NCBI GenBank assembly: GCA_003577145.1
Contig: QEUP01000011.1
Span: forward strand, 62,001 to 126,000
Reading direction: 5' to 3'
Source of the DNA: Acidobacteriota bacterium
GTDB taxonomy: Bacteria; Actinomycetota; Acidimicrobiia; Acidimicrobiales; Microtrichaceae
Length of the DNA stretch: 64,000 bases
A program made the position numbers and the translations under genes. The notes beneath the pieces were generated by a model. That model did not search any database. It was not told the origin of the DNA and was given only the letters and a program-made list of their open reading frames with translations. Positions 25,097-33,338 of this stretch are shown here, piece after piece (positions within the stretch are counted from its first letter, which is position 1; the number at the start of each line of letters is the position of its first letter).

Positions 25097-25477
25097 TCAC
25101 TCGATCTCGATGTCGAGCTTCTCGATGCGCTCGAGGACCTGGATGATGCGATCCGTCTGGGCTCGCTGCTCGAAGATGTCCCGCAGCAGCCAGAAGCGCT
25201 GGAACCGGGCCATCGAGTAGCGGAGGAACAGGCCCACCCCCACGACGATGAGCGCGAGCCCGACAACCCCACCCGAGATGAGGTACGAGACGGCTTCGGG
25301 AGTGAACTCGGTTGTCGCCGCGCCGTTGTAGCCCATCACTATCAGCACGAACCCCACGGCGACGCCGATGACGCCCAACCACAGGTAGGCGCGCTCGACA
25401 GCCGGCGGCGGGTGGCTGATCTTCATCTCCGAGATGGCCTCGCGGAACTCCTCGACGCGTTGTGGGTTCTCGTTCAC
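25097..25477 (-). CDS. small two-helix membrane protein with coiled-coil tail
   Basis: A 126-residue protein. Two transmembrane helices span about 30-48 and 67-87, flanked by a polar N-terminus and a basic C-terminal helix (FEQRAQTDRIIQVLERIEKLDIEI) with coiled-coil character. The GTG start at 25477 directly abuts the TAG stop of the livF-like gene, so it is translated from the transporter mRNA. It is not a recognised ABC subunit. Position between LivF and an SDR suggests a membrane accessory of the importer, but this is conjecture. Confidence 0.6.
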   Translation of the reverse strand: MNENPQRVEEFREAISEMKISHPPPAVERAYLWLGVIGVAVGFVLIVMGYNGAATTEFTPEAVSYLISGGVVGLALIVVGVGLFLRYSMARFQRFWLLRDIFEQRAQTDRIIQVLERIEKLDIEIE

Positions 25478-26242
25478 CTAACGGTCTCCTAGATATGCGG
25501 CAGTCAGTTCTTGTTCGAGCTCTCCGGGCGGTCCCACCCGCGTGATGCGTCCGCCCAACATGATGGCCGCCCAGTCGGCGACACCGAGAACGGTACGCGC
25601 GAACTGCTCGACGACCAGGATCGAAACACCTTCCCCGGCGACCTGGGACACCACCGCGTACAGCTCCTCTACCACCAACGGCGCCAGCCCCATCGACAGC
25701 TCGTCGAGCATCAACAGCACCGGGTCGCTCGAAAGGGCGCGGGACATCGAGAGCATCTGCTGCTCCCCGCCCGACATGGTCCCGGCCAGCTGATGGCGCC
25801 GCTCGGCCAGGCGCGGGAAGAAGGAGTAGGTCCTGTCCTCGATGGCAGACAGCGACTTCCCCGTGTAGGTGGCCAGCTCCAGGTTCTCGCGCACTGTCAG
25901 GTTGGCGAAGATGCCCCGGCCCTCGGGGATGGTGCACACGCCGAGCTCGGCGAGCTGCTCCGATGTCGCCCCGTTGACGGTGCGCCCGGCGATCTTGACC
26001 CTGCCCGAGGTCGGCTCCATCTGGCAGCTCGCCACCTTGAGCGTGGTGCTCTTGCCTCCCCCGTTGGGCCCGAGGAGAGCGAGGACCGTCCCCGCGGGAA
26101 CAGCCAGGTCGACTCCGTTGAGCACCTGGATCCGGCCGTAGGCAGCGGTGACAGCCTCCAGCTCGAGCAGGGGGTCCTGCATGAGCTCGGGCGGCATCGC
26201 TGCCGCCCTGGCGTTCGCTTCGCTCGGCTGTCGTGGATCCAT
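25478..26242 (-). CDS. livF: branched-chain-type ABC importer ATPase, LivF family
   Basis: A 254-residue ABC ATPase. Walker A GPNGGGKST is at 58-66, signature MSGGEQQ at 156-162 and Walker B LLMLDE at 176-181. The LivF-type GVCTIPEGRGIFANLTVREN lies between them. About 20 residues precede the domain; an in-frame ATG (residue 21) would give a more standard N-terminus. It pairs with the LivG-like ATPase (26259-26987) to drive the fused permease. The gene name indicates family position; the transported substrate need not be an amino acid. Confidence 0.88.
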   Translation of the reverse strand: MDPRQPSEANARAAAMPPELMQDPLLELEAVTAAYGRIQVLNGVDLAVPAGTVLALLGPNGGGKSTTLKVASCQMEPTSGRVKIAGRTVNGATSEQLAELGVCTIPEGRGIFANLTVRENLELATYTGKSLSAIEDRTYSFFPRLAERRHQLAGTMSGGEQQMLSMSRALSSDPVLLMLDELSMGLAPLVVEELYAVVSQVAGEGVSILVVEQFARTVLGVADWAAIMLGGRITRVGPPGELEQELTAAYLGDR

Positions 26243-26258
26243 GTCGTTAGCTCCGCGG

Positions 26259-26987
26259 TCAATGCCTGTGGCTGCCCAGGTAGGCCTCCAGGACCTGCGG
26301 GTTCTGCCGTATCTGCTCAGGCGGCCCCTGCGCCAGGATCGAGCCGAAGTCCAGCACCGCGATCACCTGGCAGACCCGCATCACCAGCGGCATGTCGTGT
26401 TCCACCAGCAGGATCCCCAGCCCCGCCTCGGCCAGCCTGACCAGGAGGTTCGCCAGCTGATCGGTCTCGACCTCGGACAGGCCGGACGCGGGTTCGTCCA
26501 GCAGCAACAGCTTGGGCTCTGACGCGAGCGCTCGTCCCAGTTCGATGAGGCGGGCCTGCCCGGTCGGTAGGGAGTCGGCTCGCTCAGAGGCCACCGAGCG
26601 CAGGCCGACGATCTCCAGCACGATGTCGGCCATCTCTGCGGCGCTCATACGGGCGCTGGCGTACCTGTTCCGGAACTCCGCGGCAGCCAGGATGTTCTCA
26701 CGCGCCGTCAGCGAGCCGAAGACCTCCAGGCGCTGGAAGGTGCGCGCCATACCCAAACGGGCCCGCTTGTGGGGCGCCAGCCGGGAGATCTCCCGCCCGT
26801 CGAAGCTGACGCTGCCCTCCACTGTGTCCTGCAGACCGGTGATGACGTTGAACAGGGTTGTCTTGCCGGCACCGTTGGGGCCGATGAGCCCGGTGATCCG
26901 GCCGGCATCGACATCCAGGTCGACCTGCTTCACCGCGATGTGGCCGCCGAAGCGGACGGTCACGCCTCTAGCTTCGAGCAGTGACAT
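26259..26987 (-). CDS. livG: branched-chain-type ABC importer ATPase, LivG family
   Basis: A 242-residue ABC ATPase. Walker A GPNGAGKTT is at 36-44, a LivG-type insertion LGMARTFQRLEVFGSLTAREN precedes the signature region, and Walker B LLLDEP is at 161-166. The signature motif is changed to LPTGQARLIELGRAL (140-154), with Pro-Thr where the canonical Ser-Gly normally lie; this variation is seen in some LivG proteins. The ATG overlaps the end of the permease gene by 20 bases, so the two are translationally coupled. Confidence 0.88.
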   Translation of the reverse strand: MSLLEARGVTVRFGGHIAVKQVDLDVDAGRITGLIGPNGAGKTTLFNVITGLQDTVEGSVSFDGREISRLAPHKRARLGMARTFQRLEVFGSLTARENILAAAEFRNRYASARMSAAEMADIVLEIVGLRSVASERADSLPTGQARLIELGRALASEPKLLLLDEPASGLSEVETDQLANLLVRLAEAGLGILLVEHDMPLVMRVCQVIAVLDFGSILAQGPPEQIRQNPQVLEAYLGSHRH

Positions 26988-29049
26988 CCAGATCAGACTC
27001 CTTCAGGTCGAGTGCCTCGTTGAGGGCCTGCACCTCCCGTTGCGTGAACGGCCGGTCGATCCCGAGCCACTCGGGCTCGTCGAGCGGGTCGATCAGCACC
27101 CTTCCGTCCCCGGCGTGAGCCGGCGCCTCGGGACCGATCGCCACCCCGTCGCCCTCAGGCCGCACGTCGGCAACCTCGCGGAGCTCCTTGCGGCGCCGGC
27201 GTGCTTCGTTGCGATCTCGGAAGCTCCTCGTGATCTCGTTCACCGCTCCGTTCGGGTTGCGGCCCAGGCTGATGCCTGCGAGCGCCGGGCCGAGGAGGAA
27301 CAGCTCGGGGAGGACGGGGACATCGGCGAGAACACGGGCCAGCACCGGGAAGGCCCCCAGGAGCAGCCCGCCGAACAGAGCACCGCCGACCGCGGTTATG
27401 CCACCCACCACGCCCATCAAGAGCAGGGGGAGGCTGTTGAACATCAAGAAGTCGTTGGGGCCGACGCTCGGCTTGAGCATCCCCAGCATCACTCCACCGA
27501 TGCCGGCGATGGCCGCGGAGATGGCGAAGGCCTCGAGCTTGGTGCGCGTCAGGTCCAGGCCGAGCGTGGCGCACGCCGCGGGACTGTCCTTCATCGCCTG
27601 CAGCCGTCTCCCGAAGGGGCCGCGCCTGAGCCAGACGACGAAGAGCGCCAACAGCCCGAACATCAGCGCCAGGAAGATCGCGAACACCTTGTCGTTCTCC
27701 AGGCCCGGTAGTCGGTCGACCACGATGCTCGAGCCCAGCATCCACTCCTGCTTGAACACCAGGTTGTCCATCAACACCGCGAAGGCCATGGTGGCAAGGG
27801 CGAGGTAGATCCCCTGGAGCCGCAGCGCAGGGAGGGCGACGACCGCGCCGACCGCGCCCGCGACGAGGGCGGCCAGCACGAGTGAGAGCGGGTTCGACGA
27901 CGAGATCCAGGTGGCGGCCACCCACACGCCGATCCCCCCGAAGGTCCACTGTGCCAGCGATATCTGACCGGCAAACCCCGTCAGCGGGACGAGCGAGAGG
28001 ATCATGATGCAAAGCACCAGGGCCCGGCTCAGATCAAGCACCATCCGCGCGTCGGAGACCTGGGCGACCAGGGCTACCGCAGCCATCAACACGGCGGTCA
28101 TCAGCAGCGTTCCCTGAAGCGTCGAGTGCGGAACCGACTCCCGCAGGCGCTGCAAGCTGTGGGTACGGAGCCGGGTCTGGGGCAGCACCAGCAAGGTGAT
28201 GAACAGCAGGATCGTCGGCACCGACGGGCGCAGGCCGGTCAGCGCCTCGGTCTGGGGGAGGTACACGACGGCGAGGTTCTGGGCCACGCCGATGATGATG
28301 CCGCCGGCGAAGGTCCACGGCAGGCTCTGGAGGCGACCGATGACCGCCGCGGCGTAGGCGTTGATCACGAAGATCGTCAGCGGGTCGACCTGAAGGGTCG
28401 ACTGGACGATGGGGGCGGCGAGTATGCCGGCCAGGGCCGCCAGGGATGCCCCCAGCCCCCAGCTGAACATCGACAGCCTGTTGGGCCGCCCGCCGTTGAG
28501 CCTGACGAGCTCGCGGTCGTCGACGACGGCTCGCATGCTGACCCCGATTCGGGTCTTGTAGAGGAGAAGGTACAGACCGGCCGCCACGAGGATGGCGACG
28601 GCGATGCCTATCAGGTCGTGGGCGGTAACCGACACCCCCGAAAGGGTCCAGCGGTCCCCAGGGAAGAACTTGGCTGCCGGACGCACCGCCGGTGGCCACA
28701 GCACCTGGTTGACCAGCTCGCGCAAGCCGACCATCAAGCCGATCGTCACGACCAGCTTGGTGACCAGCGACGTGTCCTGCAGACCGCGCATGATCACCCG
28801 CTCGACCAACGCGCCGAAGAGGGGCGCGACGATGAAGAGGACCACGACGAGGCCAAGGATGGGATGGACGCCCCAGCCTTCTGGATCGGTGATCTGCCAG
28901 TAGATGTAGGCCATCACCATGCCGGTGGCGCCATGAGCGAAGTTGAAGATCCCCGAGGTCGTGTAGGTGACGACGAGGCCGCTGGCGGCGATGGCATACA
29001 GGGAGCCGGTGGCGATGCCCAGAATCAGGAAACCGCTGAGATTCTCCAC
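26968..29049 (-). CDS. fused LivH-LivM permease of a branched-chain-type ABC importer
   Basis: A 693-residue polytopic membrane protein in which two normally separate permeases are joined. Residues 1-300 are LivH-like (GSLYAIAASGLVVTYTTSGIFNFAHGA at the start), followed by an Arg-rich linker (RTHSLQRLRE). Residues about 310-610 are LivM-like (GFAGQISLAQWTFGGIGVW, then GGVMLGMLKPSVGPNDF). A polar cytoplasmic tail of about 80 residues follows, rich in Glu/Asp. One chain would supply both halves of the channel. It is preceded by two substrate-binding lipoprotein genes and followed by two ATPases, completing a HAAT-type importer. Confidence 0.88.
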   Translation of the reverse strand: MENLSGFLILGIATGSLYAIAASGLVVTYTTSGIFNFAHGATGMVMAYIYWQITDPEGWGVHPILGLVVVLFIVAPLFGALVERVIMRGLQDTSLVTKLVVTIGLMVGLRELVNQVLWPPAVRPAAKFFPGDRWTLSGVSVTAHDLIGIAVAILVAAGLYLLLYKTRIGVSMRAVVDDRELVRLNGGRPNRLSMFSWGLGASLAALAGILAAPIVQSTLQVDPLTIFVINAYAAAVIGRLQSLPWTFAGGIIIGVAQNLAVVYLPQTEALTGLRPSVPTILLFITLLVLPQTRLRTHSLQRLRESVPHSTLQGTLLMTAVLMAAVALVAQVSDARMVLDLSRALVLCIMILSLVPLTGFAGQISLAQWTFGGIGVWVAATWISSSNPLSLVLAALVAGAVGAVVALPALRLQGIYLALATMAFAVLMDNLVFKQEWMLGSSIVVDRLPGLENDKVFAIFLALMFGLLALFVVWLRRGPFGRRLQAMKDSPAACATLGLDLTRTKLEAFAISAAIAGIGGVMLGMLKPSVGPNDFLMFNSLPLLLMGVVGGITAVGGALFGGLLLGAFPVLARVLADVPVLPELFLLGPALAGISLGRNPNGAVNEITRSFRDRNEARRRRKELREVADVRPEGDGVAIGPEAPAHAGDGRVLIDPLDEPEWLGIDRPFTQREVQALNEALDLKESDLDVTARS

Positions 29050-29090
29050 CTGTCCCTCACCCCTGTGAACCCCCCTGGCTCACGCGGCCT

Positions 29091-30551
29091 CTACCCCGCG
29101 CTGGCCCCTTGTGCGATGTCCTGGTCGAGCTCGATGATCGTGTCGTCGTAGCAGACGAAGCCGTTGACATCACCATCTTCCCTGGTTTCGGGGAAGTGGC
29201 GCACGAACTGCCCGCCCTCGACTCGCATGTACATGAAGCAGTCGGGCCGGCTGTTGTCGGCGGGGTTGGTCGGTACGTGCATCCCACCGCCGTCCCACTC
29301 GGTGATCCCGGAGAGGGCGTCGGCCAGGTTCTCCATCGATATGTCGTTGCCCAGCGAGTGCATCGCCTCGGCGAACAGCATCGCCGACGAGAAGCCCTGG
29401 ACACCGAGGCCCGCGGGCTCGGGGCTACCTTCGAGCTCGGCCAGCTCGTCCATGTAGACCTGGACAGCCGTTCCCTCTTCGGCTTCCTCGAAGGGGTAGG
29501 TGGTCACGTACACGAGCATTCCCTCGGCGGCGTCGCCGGCTATCTCGATGAGGTCCTGGTCGTAGACCTGCTGGCCGCCGTCGACCACCGTCGGTCGCCA
29601 GCCGACTTCCTCCATCGCCTCGACCATCTGCGCCGCGGAGACCACGTCAGCCCAGTCGTAGACGTACTCGGCGCCGCTGTCGCGCAAGCCCTCGATCACG
29701 GCCTTCCACTCGGTCTCGACGATGTTGATCGTGTCATTGGCTATGTACTCGAAGCCGATCTCCTCGTAGGCCTCCTTCATGCGGTCGTGGTTCAACTCGG
29801 TGGTCCCGACAGGGATGTAGAACATGGCTGCTTTCTTCACCTCCTCCGGGTACTGCTCGGAGATGTACTTGCCCGGGCCGGCGGGGAACACGTTGGTCGG
29901 GTTGGGGATGGCCTGCCACATGAGGTCCGACAGGGCCTTTTCTGCGGTGGCGGTGAAGCCCGGCACGCTCACCTGGCCGCAGTCGACTTGGACCTGGGCT
30001 CCGTCGGCGTCGAAGACCACACCGTCACCGACGGTGACGAAGACATCCTGGCAGGCCTGGGCCGCGGCGCCCGCCACCTCGAACATCGCGGTGTCGATCT
30101 TCACCAGCTCGAGCTGGCGCCCGTTGATCCCTCCGTAGCGGTTGCAGAGGTTGACGAAGGCGTCCATGGCATCCCACATGGGCTGCATCAGACCTGGCTG
30201 GGGACCGCTGATGTCGGCCATCGTCCCGATGGTGATCGTGTCGGCGGTGACTCCCTGGATGCCGGGATCGGTGTTGTCGCCGTCCCCCGGCGAGCACTTC
30301 AGCTCGTGGGTGCCGACCATCGGGAACTCGCCCGCCGCCGTTTCGCCGTTGACGCTCGACGTGCCCTCGACCTCGGCTTCGTTGGCTATGGCCTCCTGGC
30401 GGGCCTGCTCGTCGAGCTTGCTGCCGCAGGCGGCCGCGATGAGCGCGACCAAGGCCAACAGGGCCGGCAGCACCCGGGGCCGCCGAGTAGTTCTCACCGC
30501 TTGTTGAGCTGCCACTGTCGCCCCGACTCCTTGTCGCCAACCCCGAGCCAT
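29091..30551 (-). CDS. ABC substrate-binding lipoprotein, Peripla_BP_6 type (paralog 1)
   Basis: A 486-residue type-I periplasmic binding-protein-fold lipoprotein. An Arg-rich N-terminus and hydrophobic segment end in IAAAC (lipid Cys near residue 42). GVTADTITIGTMADISGP begins the ligand-binding fold. The ATG at 30551 has GAAGGG nine bases before it; a GTG at 30497 would remove an 18-residue extension and is possible. It is highly similar, at DNA level too, to the gene at 30673-32070. A promoter with a CTGAC-N5-GTCAG operator lies between the two genes, so expression can be separate. Ligand unknown; acyl or terpenoid-type acids fit the neighbours. Confidence 0.85.
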   Translation of the reverse strand: MARGWRQGVGATVAAQQAVRTTRRPRVLPALLALVALIAAACGSKLDEQARQEAIANEAEVEGTSSVNGETAAGEFPMVGTHELKCSPGDGDNTDPGIQGVTADTITIGTMADISGPQPGLMQPMWDAMDAFVNLCNRYGGINGRQLELVKIDTAMFEVAGAAAQACQDVFVTVGDGVVFDADGAQVQVDCGQVSVPGFTATAEKALSDLMWQAIPNPTNVFPAGPGKYISEQYPEEVKKAAMFYIPVGTTELNHDRMKEAYEEIGFEYIANDTINIVETEWKAVIEGLRDSGAEYVYDWADVVSAAQMVEAMEEVGWRPTVVDGGQQVYDQDLIEIAGDAAEGMLVYVTTYPFEEAEEGTAVQVYMDELAELEGSPEPAGLGVQGFSSAMLFAEAMHSLGNDISMENLADALSGITEWDGGGMHVPTNPADNSRPDCFMYMRVEGGQFVRHFPETREDGDVNGFVCYDDTIIELDQDIAQGASAG

Positions 30552-30604
30552 CGGCCCTTCACCGGCTCCGCCGCCGGTGCTTCGGGGATCCGTGAAGAGC
30601 ACCA

Positions 30605-30634
30605 AGACTAACAGGAAACCTGACGCCTTGTCAG
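30605..30634 (-). promoter_or_regulatory. -10 element and CTGAC-N5-GTCAG operator upstream of the binding-protein gene
   Basis: On the minus strand TAGTCT (30610-30605) fits a -10 hexamer. The palindrome CTGACGCCTTGTCAG (30620-30634 on the plus strand) lies nine bases upstream of it and so covers the -35 position. Same 15-base spacing as the site at 14502. Confidence 0.5.
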
Positions 30635-30672
30635 AAGTCGGCCCGAGGCAGCGCCGGGGTCCACTCGGCGAG

Positions 30673-32070
30673 TCACTCGGGGAGCTTGGCCCCCTCGGCG
30701 ACCTCGAGCTCTTGCAACTCGTAGCGGTTCTCGGGCGAGCAGCTGAAGCCGTTGACGTCACCCTCGTCGTAGGTCGCAGGGAAATGACGGACGAACTCGC
30801 CGTTCTCGACCCGCATGATCATGAAGCACTCCGATCCCTCGAACCCGCCGGGGTTGGTGGGGACGTGCATGCCACCACCGTCCCACTCGGTGATGTTCTC
30901 GAGAGCCTCGGCCAGCCCGTCCATGGTGATCTCGTCGCCGAGCGCGTGCATCGCCTCGGCGAAGAGCATCCCCGCCGAGAACGCCTGGACCCCGAGTGCC
31001 GAGGGCTTGGCGTCTTCGGAGACCTCGGCGATGTAGTCGAGGTAGACCTGGATGGCGTTGCCCTCGGTGGCCTCTTCGAACGGGAAGGTCGTCGAGACGG
31101 CGAAGGTGCCCTCGGCGGCGTCACCGGCGATCTCGATGAGGTCGGGGTCATAGATCTGCTGACCCCCGTCGACGATCTCGGGCTTCCAGCCCTCCTCAGC
31201 CATGGCGTTGAGCATCTGGGCAGTAGCTGCGACGTCGGCGACGACGTAGACGTACTCGGCGCCCTTGTCCCTTATCTCTTGGATGAGGGAAGACCACTCG
31301 GTCTCGACGACGTTGATCGCGCGGTCGGAGATGTACTCGAAACCGGCCGACTCGTTCGCCTCGACGACCTGGTCGTGGTTGAGCTGGGTCGTCCCGAGCG
31401 GGATGTAGAAGATCGCCGCCTTCTTCACCGCTTCGGGGTTGGTCCCGGCGTGATAGCGGGCCCCGCCGTACATCCACTCCGTGACGGTGTTGGGCATCGG
31501 GAAATACGTGTACTCGGCTCGGGACTTCTCAGGGTTGGCTGACCAGCCCGGGATGCTCACCTGTTGGCAGTCGAGTTGCACCTGGGCGCTCTCGTTGTCG
31601 AACACCACCCCGTCCCCCACGGTGACGAACACGCTCTCACAGGCTTGGGCGGCGGCGCCGGCGGAGTCGAACAGGGCGCTGTCGATCTTCACCAACTCGA
31701 GTTGGCGCCCGTTGATCCCGCCGTGCTCGTTGCACAGCGCGACGAACGCGTCCATGGCATCCCACTGAGGTTGGCCGAGTCCGGGTTTGGGACCGGTGAT
31801 GTCGGCCATGACACCGATGGTGATGGTGTCGGCGGTGACTCCCTGGATGCCGGGATCGGTGTTGTCGCCGTCCCCCGGCGAGCACTTCAGTTCGTGGGTG
31901 CCCACCATCGGGAACTCACCGGCAGCCGCGGTTGCATCGAGAGCACCGGCCTGGCTCTCATTTGCGTTCTCTCTTTCGACCGCCTCACCACGCACCTCTT
32001 CGTCGACCTTGCTTCCGCATGCCGCCGAGAAGAGCGCGAACGCGGCCATCGTCAGGACCAGACGTCGCAT
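30673..32070 (-). CDS. ABC substrate-binding lipoprotein, Peripla_BP_6 type (paralog 2)
   Basis: A 465-residue lipoprotein with a compact signal (MRRLVLTMAAFALFSAAC) and lipid Cys at residue 18. The mature part follows paralog 1 closely: GVTADTITIGVMADITGPKPGL, DAMDAFVALCNEHGGINGRQLELVKID, then ISEFTEWDGGGMHVPTNP-like C-terminal segments. Differences cluster in the middle of the protein, in segments that probably line the cleft, so the two may present different ligands to one permease. It is 113 bases downstream of the racemase stop. Confidence 0.85.
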   Translation of the reverse strand: MRRLVLTMAAFALFSAACGSKVDEEVRGEAVERENANESQAGALDATAAAGEFPMVGTHELKCSPGDGDNTDPGIQGVTADTITIGVMADITGPKPGLGQPQWDAMDAFVALCNEHGGINGRQLELVKIDSALFDSAGAAAQACESVFVTVGDGVVFDNESAQVQLDCQQVSIPGWSANPEKSRAEYTYFPMPNTVTEWMYGGARYHAGTNPEAVKKAAIFYIPLGTTQLNHDQVVEANESAGFEYISDRAINVVETEWSSLIQEIRDKGAEYVYVVADVAATAQMLNAMAEEGWKPEIVDGGQQIYDPDLIEIAGDAAEGTFAVSTTFPFEEATEGNAIQVYLDYIAEVSEDAKPSALGVQAFSAGMLFAEAMHALGDEITMDGLAEALENITEWDGGGMHVPTNPGGFEGSECFMIMRVENGEFVRHFPATYDEGDVNGFSCSPENRYELQELEVAEGAKLPE

Positions 32071-32183
32071 TCCCCGTGACTACCCCACCTGAGGTGACTG
32101 AGTCCTTCGATGGTAACTGATCGGTGGCCACGACAACAGGGCATCCGGTTGGCGCACGAGTCATCGCGCCGGATGCATCGCGG

Positions 32184-33338
32184 TCAGAGGATGGCACCGC
32201 TGGTACGTAGCCGCTCACGGTCGGCGTCGCCCACCCCCCAGGACCGAAGGGCTTCGTCGGTGTTGGCTCCCGCCGGTTGCGGGACCGACGGCGGGTCGGG
32301 GACCGATCTGTCGAAGCGTGGCGCGGGTGCGGGCTGCACGACGCCACCGATCCGACAAAAGGTCCCCCACGCGCGGTTCTGGGGATGATCAGGCGCTTCG
32401 GCCATGGTCAGGACCGGCGCCACGCACGCATCGACATCCTCGAAGACCTCCTCCCATTCGCGGCGGGTGCGCCTCCGGAAGACCTCCGAGAGGCGTCGCC
32501 TCAACTCGGGCCAGCGGCTGACGTCATGCTGATCCGGCAAGGTTGGGTCGTCGCCCAGTCCCAGGGTCGCCAACAGCTCGGCGTAGAACTGCGGCTCCAC
32601 CGCTCCGACCGACATCCACTTGCCGTCGGCGGTCTCGTACACGTCGTACCAAGGGGCGCCCGAGTCGAGCATGTTCGTGCCCCGCTCGTCTGACCAGAAG
32701 CCCGACGCGTGGGCGCCGAAGATGGGCGTCATCAACAGGGCGGAGCCGTCGATCATGGCGGCGTCGACGACCTGCCCCCGGCCCGAGGACTGCCGTTCGA
32801 CGAGCGCACAGGCGATTCCCCAAGCCAGCAGCAGCCCGCCGCCGCCGAAGTCGGCGACCAGGTTGAGTGGCGGTGTGGGCGGCTGGCCCCGCCTGCCGAT
32901 CGCTGCGAGGACACCCGACACTGAGATGTAGTTGATGTCGTGACCGGCCCGATCGGCGATCGGCCCGGTGCGCCCCCATCCGGTCATCCGGCCGTAGACG
33001 AGCCTGTCGTTCCCAGCGCACAGGTCCTCGGGACCGACGCCGAGGCGCTCGGCCACTCCCGGTCTCATGCCTTCGATGAAGACGTCGGCACGTTGTGTCA
33101 GGCGGTGCACGAGTGCCACGCCGTGTTCGTTGCGCAAGTCGATGGCGGCGCTCGGGCGCCCGCGGCTCAACAGGTCGAACTCGGCCGTTTGGGCGTCGGC
33201 AGTGAGCACACCGGTCTTGTGGGGGCGCTCGACCCGCAACACGTCGGCTCCCATGTCGGCGAGGAGCATGGCGCAGAACGGAGCGGGGCCCAGCGCCCCG
33301 ATCTCGACGACGCGCACGCCCTGGAGGGGACCGGCCAT
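32184..33338 (-). CDS. mcr: alpha-methylacyl-CoA racemase (CaiB/BaiF CoA-transferase family)
   Basis: A 384-residue family III CoA-transferase-fold protein. GHDINYIS places catalytic H133, and NLVADFGGGG places D163, 30 residues on, the same spacing as H126/D156 of M. tuberculosis MCR. That combination separates racemases from true CoA-transferases. The enzyme epimerises 2-methylacyl-CoA esters (pristanoyl-CoA, sterol side-chain acyl-CoA) so beta-oxidation can proceed. The ATG at 33338 overlaps the fadD stop as TGATG, which fixes the start and couples activation to epimerisation. Strong indication that the pathway handles methyl-branched isoprenoid or steroid chains. Confidence 0.85.
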   Translation of the reverse strand: MAGPLQGVRVVEIGALGPAPFCAMLLADMGADVLRVERPHKTGVLTADAQTAEFDLLSRGRPSAAIDLRNEHGVALVHRLTQRADVFIEGMRPGVAERLGVGPEDLCAGNDRLVYGRMTGWGRTGPIADRAGHDINYISVSGVLAAIGRRGQPPTPPLNLVADFGGGGLLLAWGIACALVERQSSGRGQVVDAAMIDGSALLMTPIFGAHASGFWSDERGTNMLDSGAPWYDVYETADGKWMSVGAVEPQFYAELLATLGLGDDPTLPDQHDVSRWPELRRRLSEVFRRRTRREWEEVFEDVDACVAPVLTMAEAPDHPQNRAWGTFCRIGGVVQPAPAPRFDRSVPDPPSVPQPAGANTDEALRSWGVGDADRERLRTSGAIL

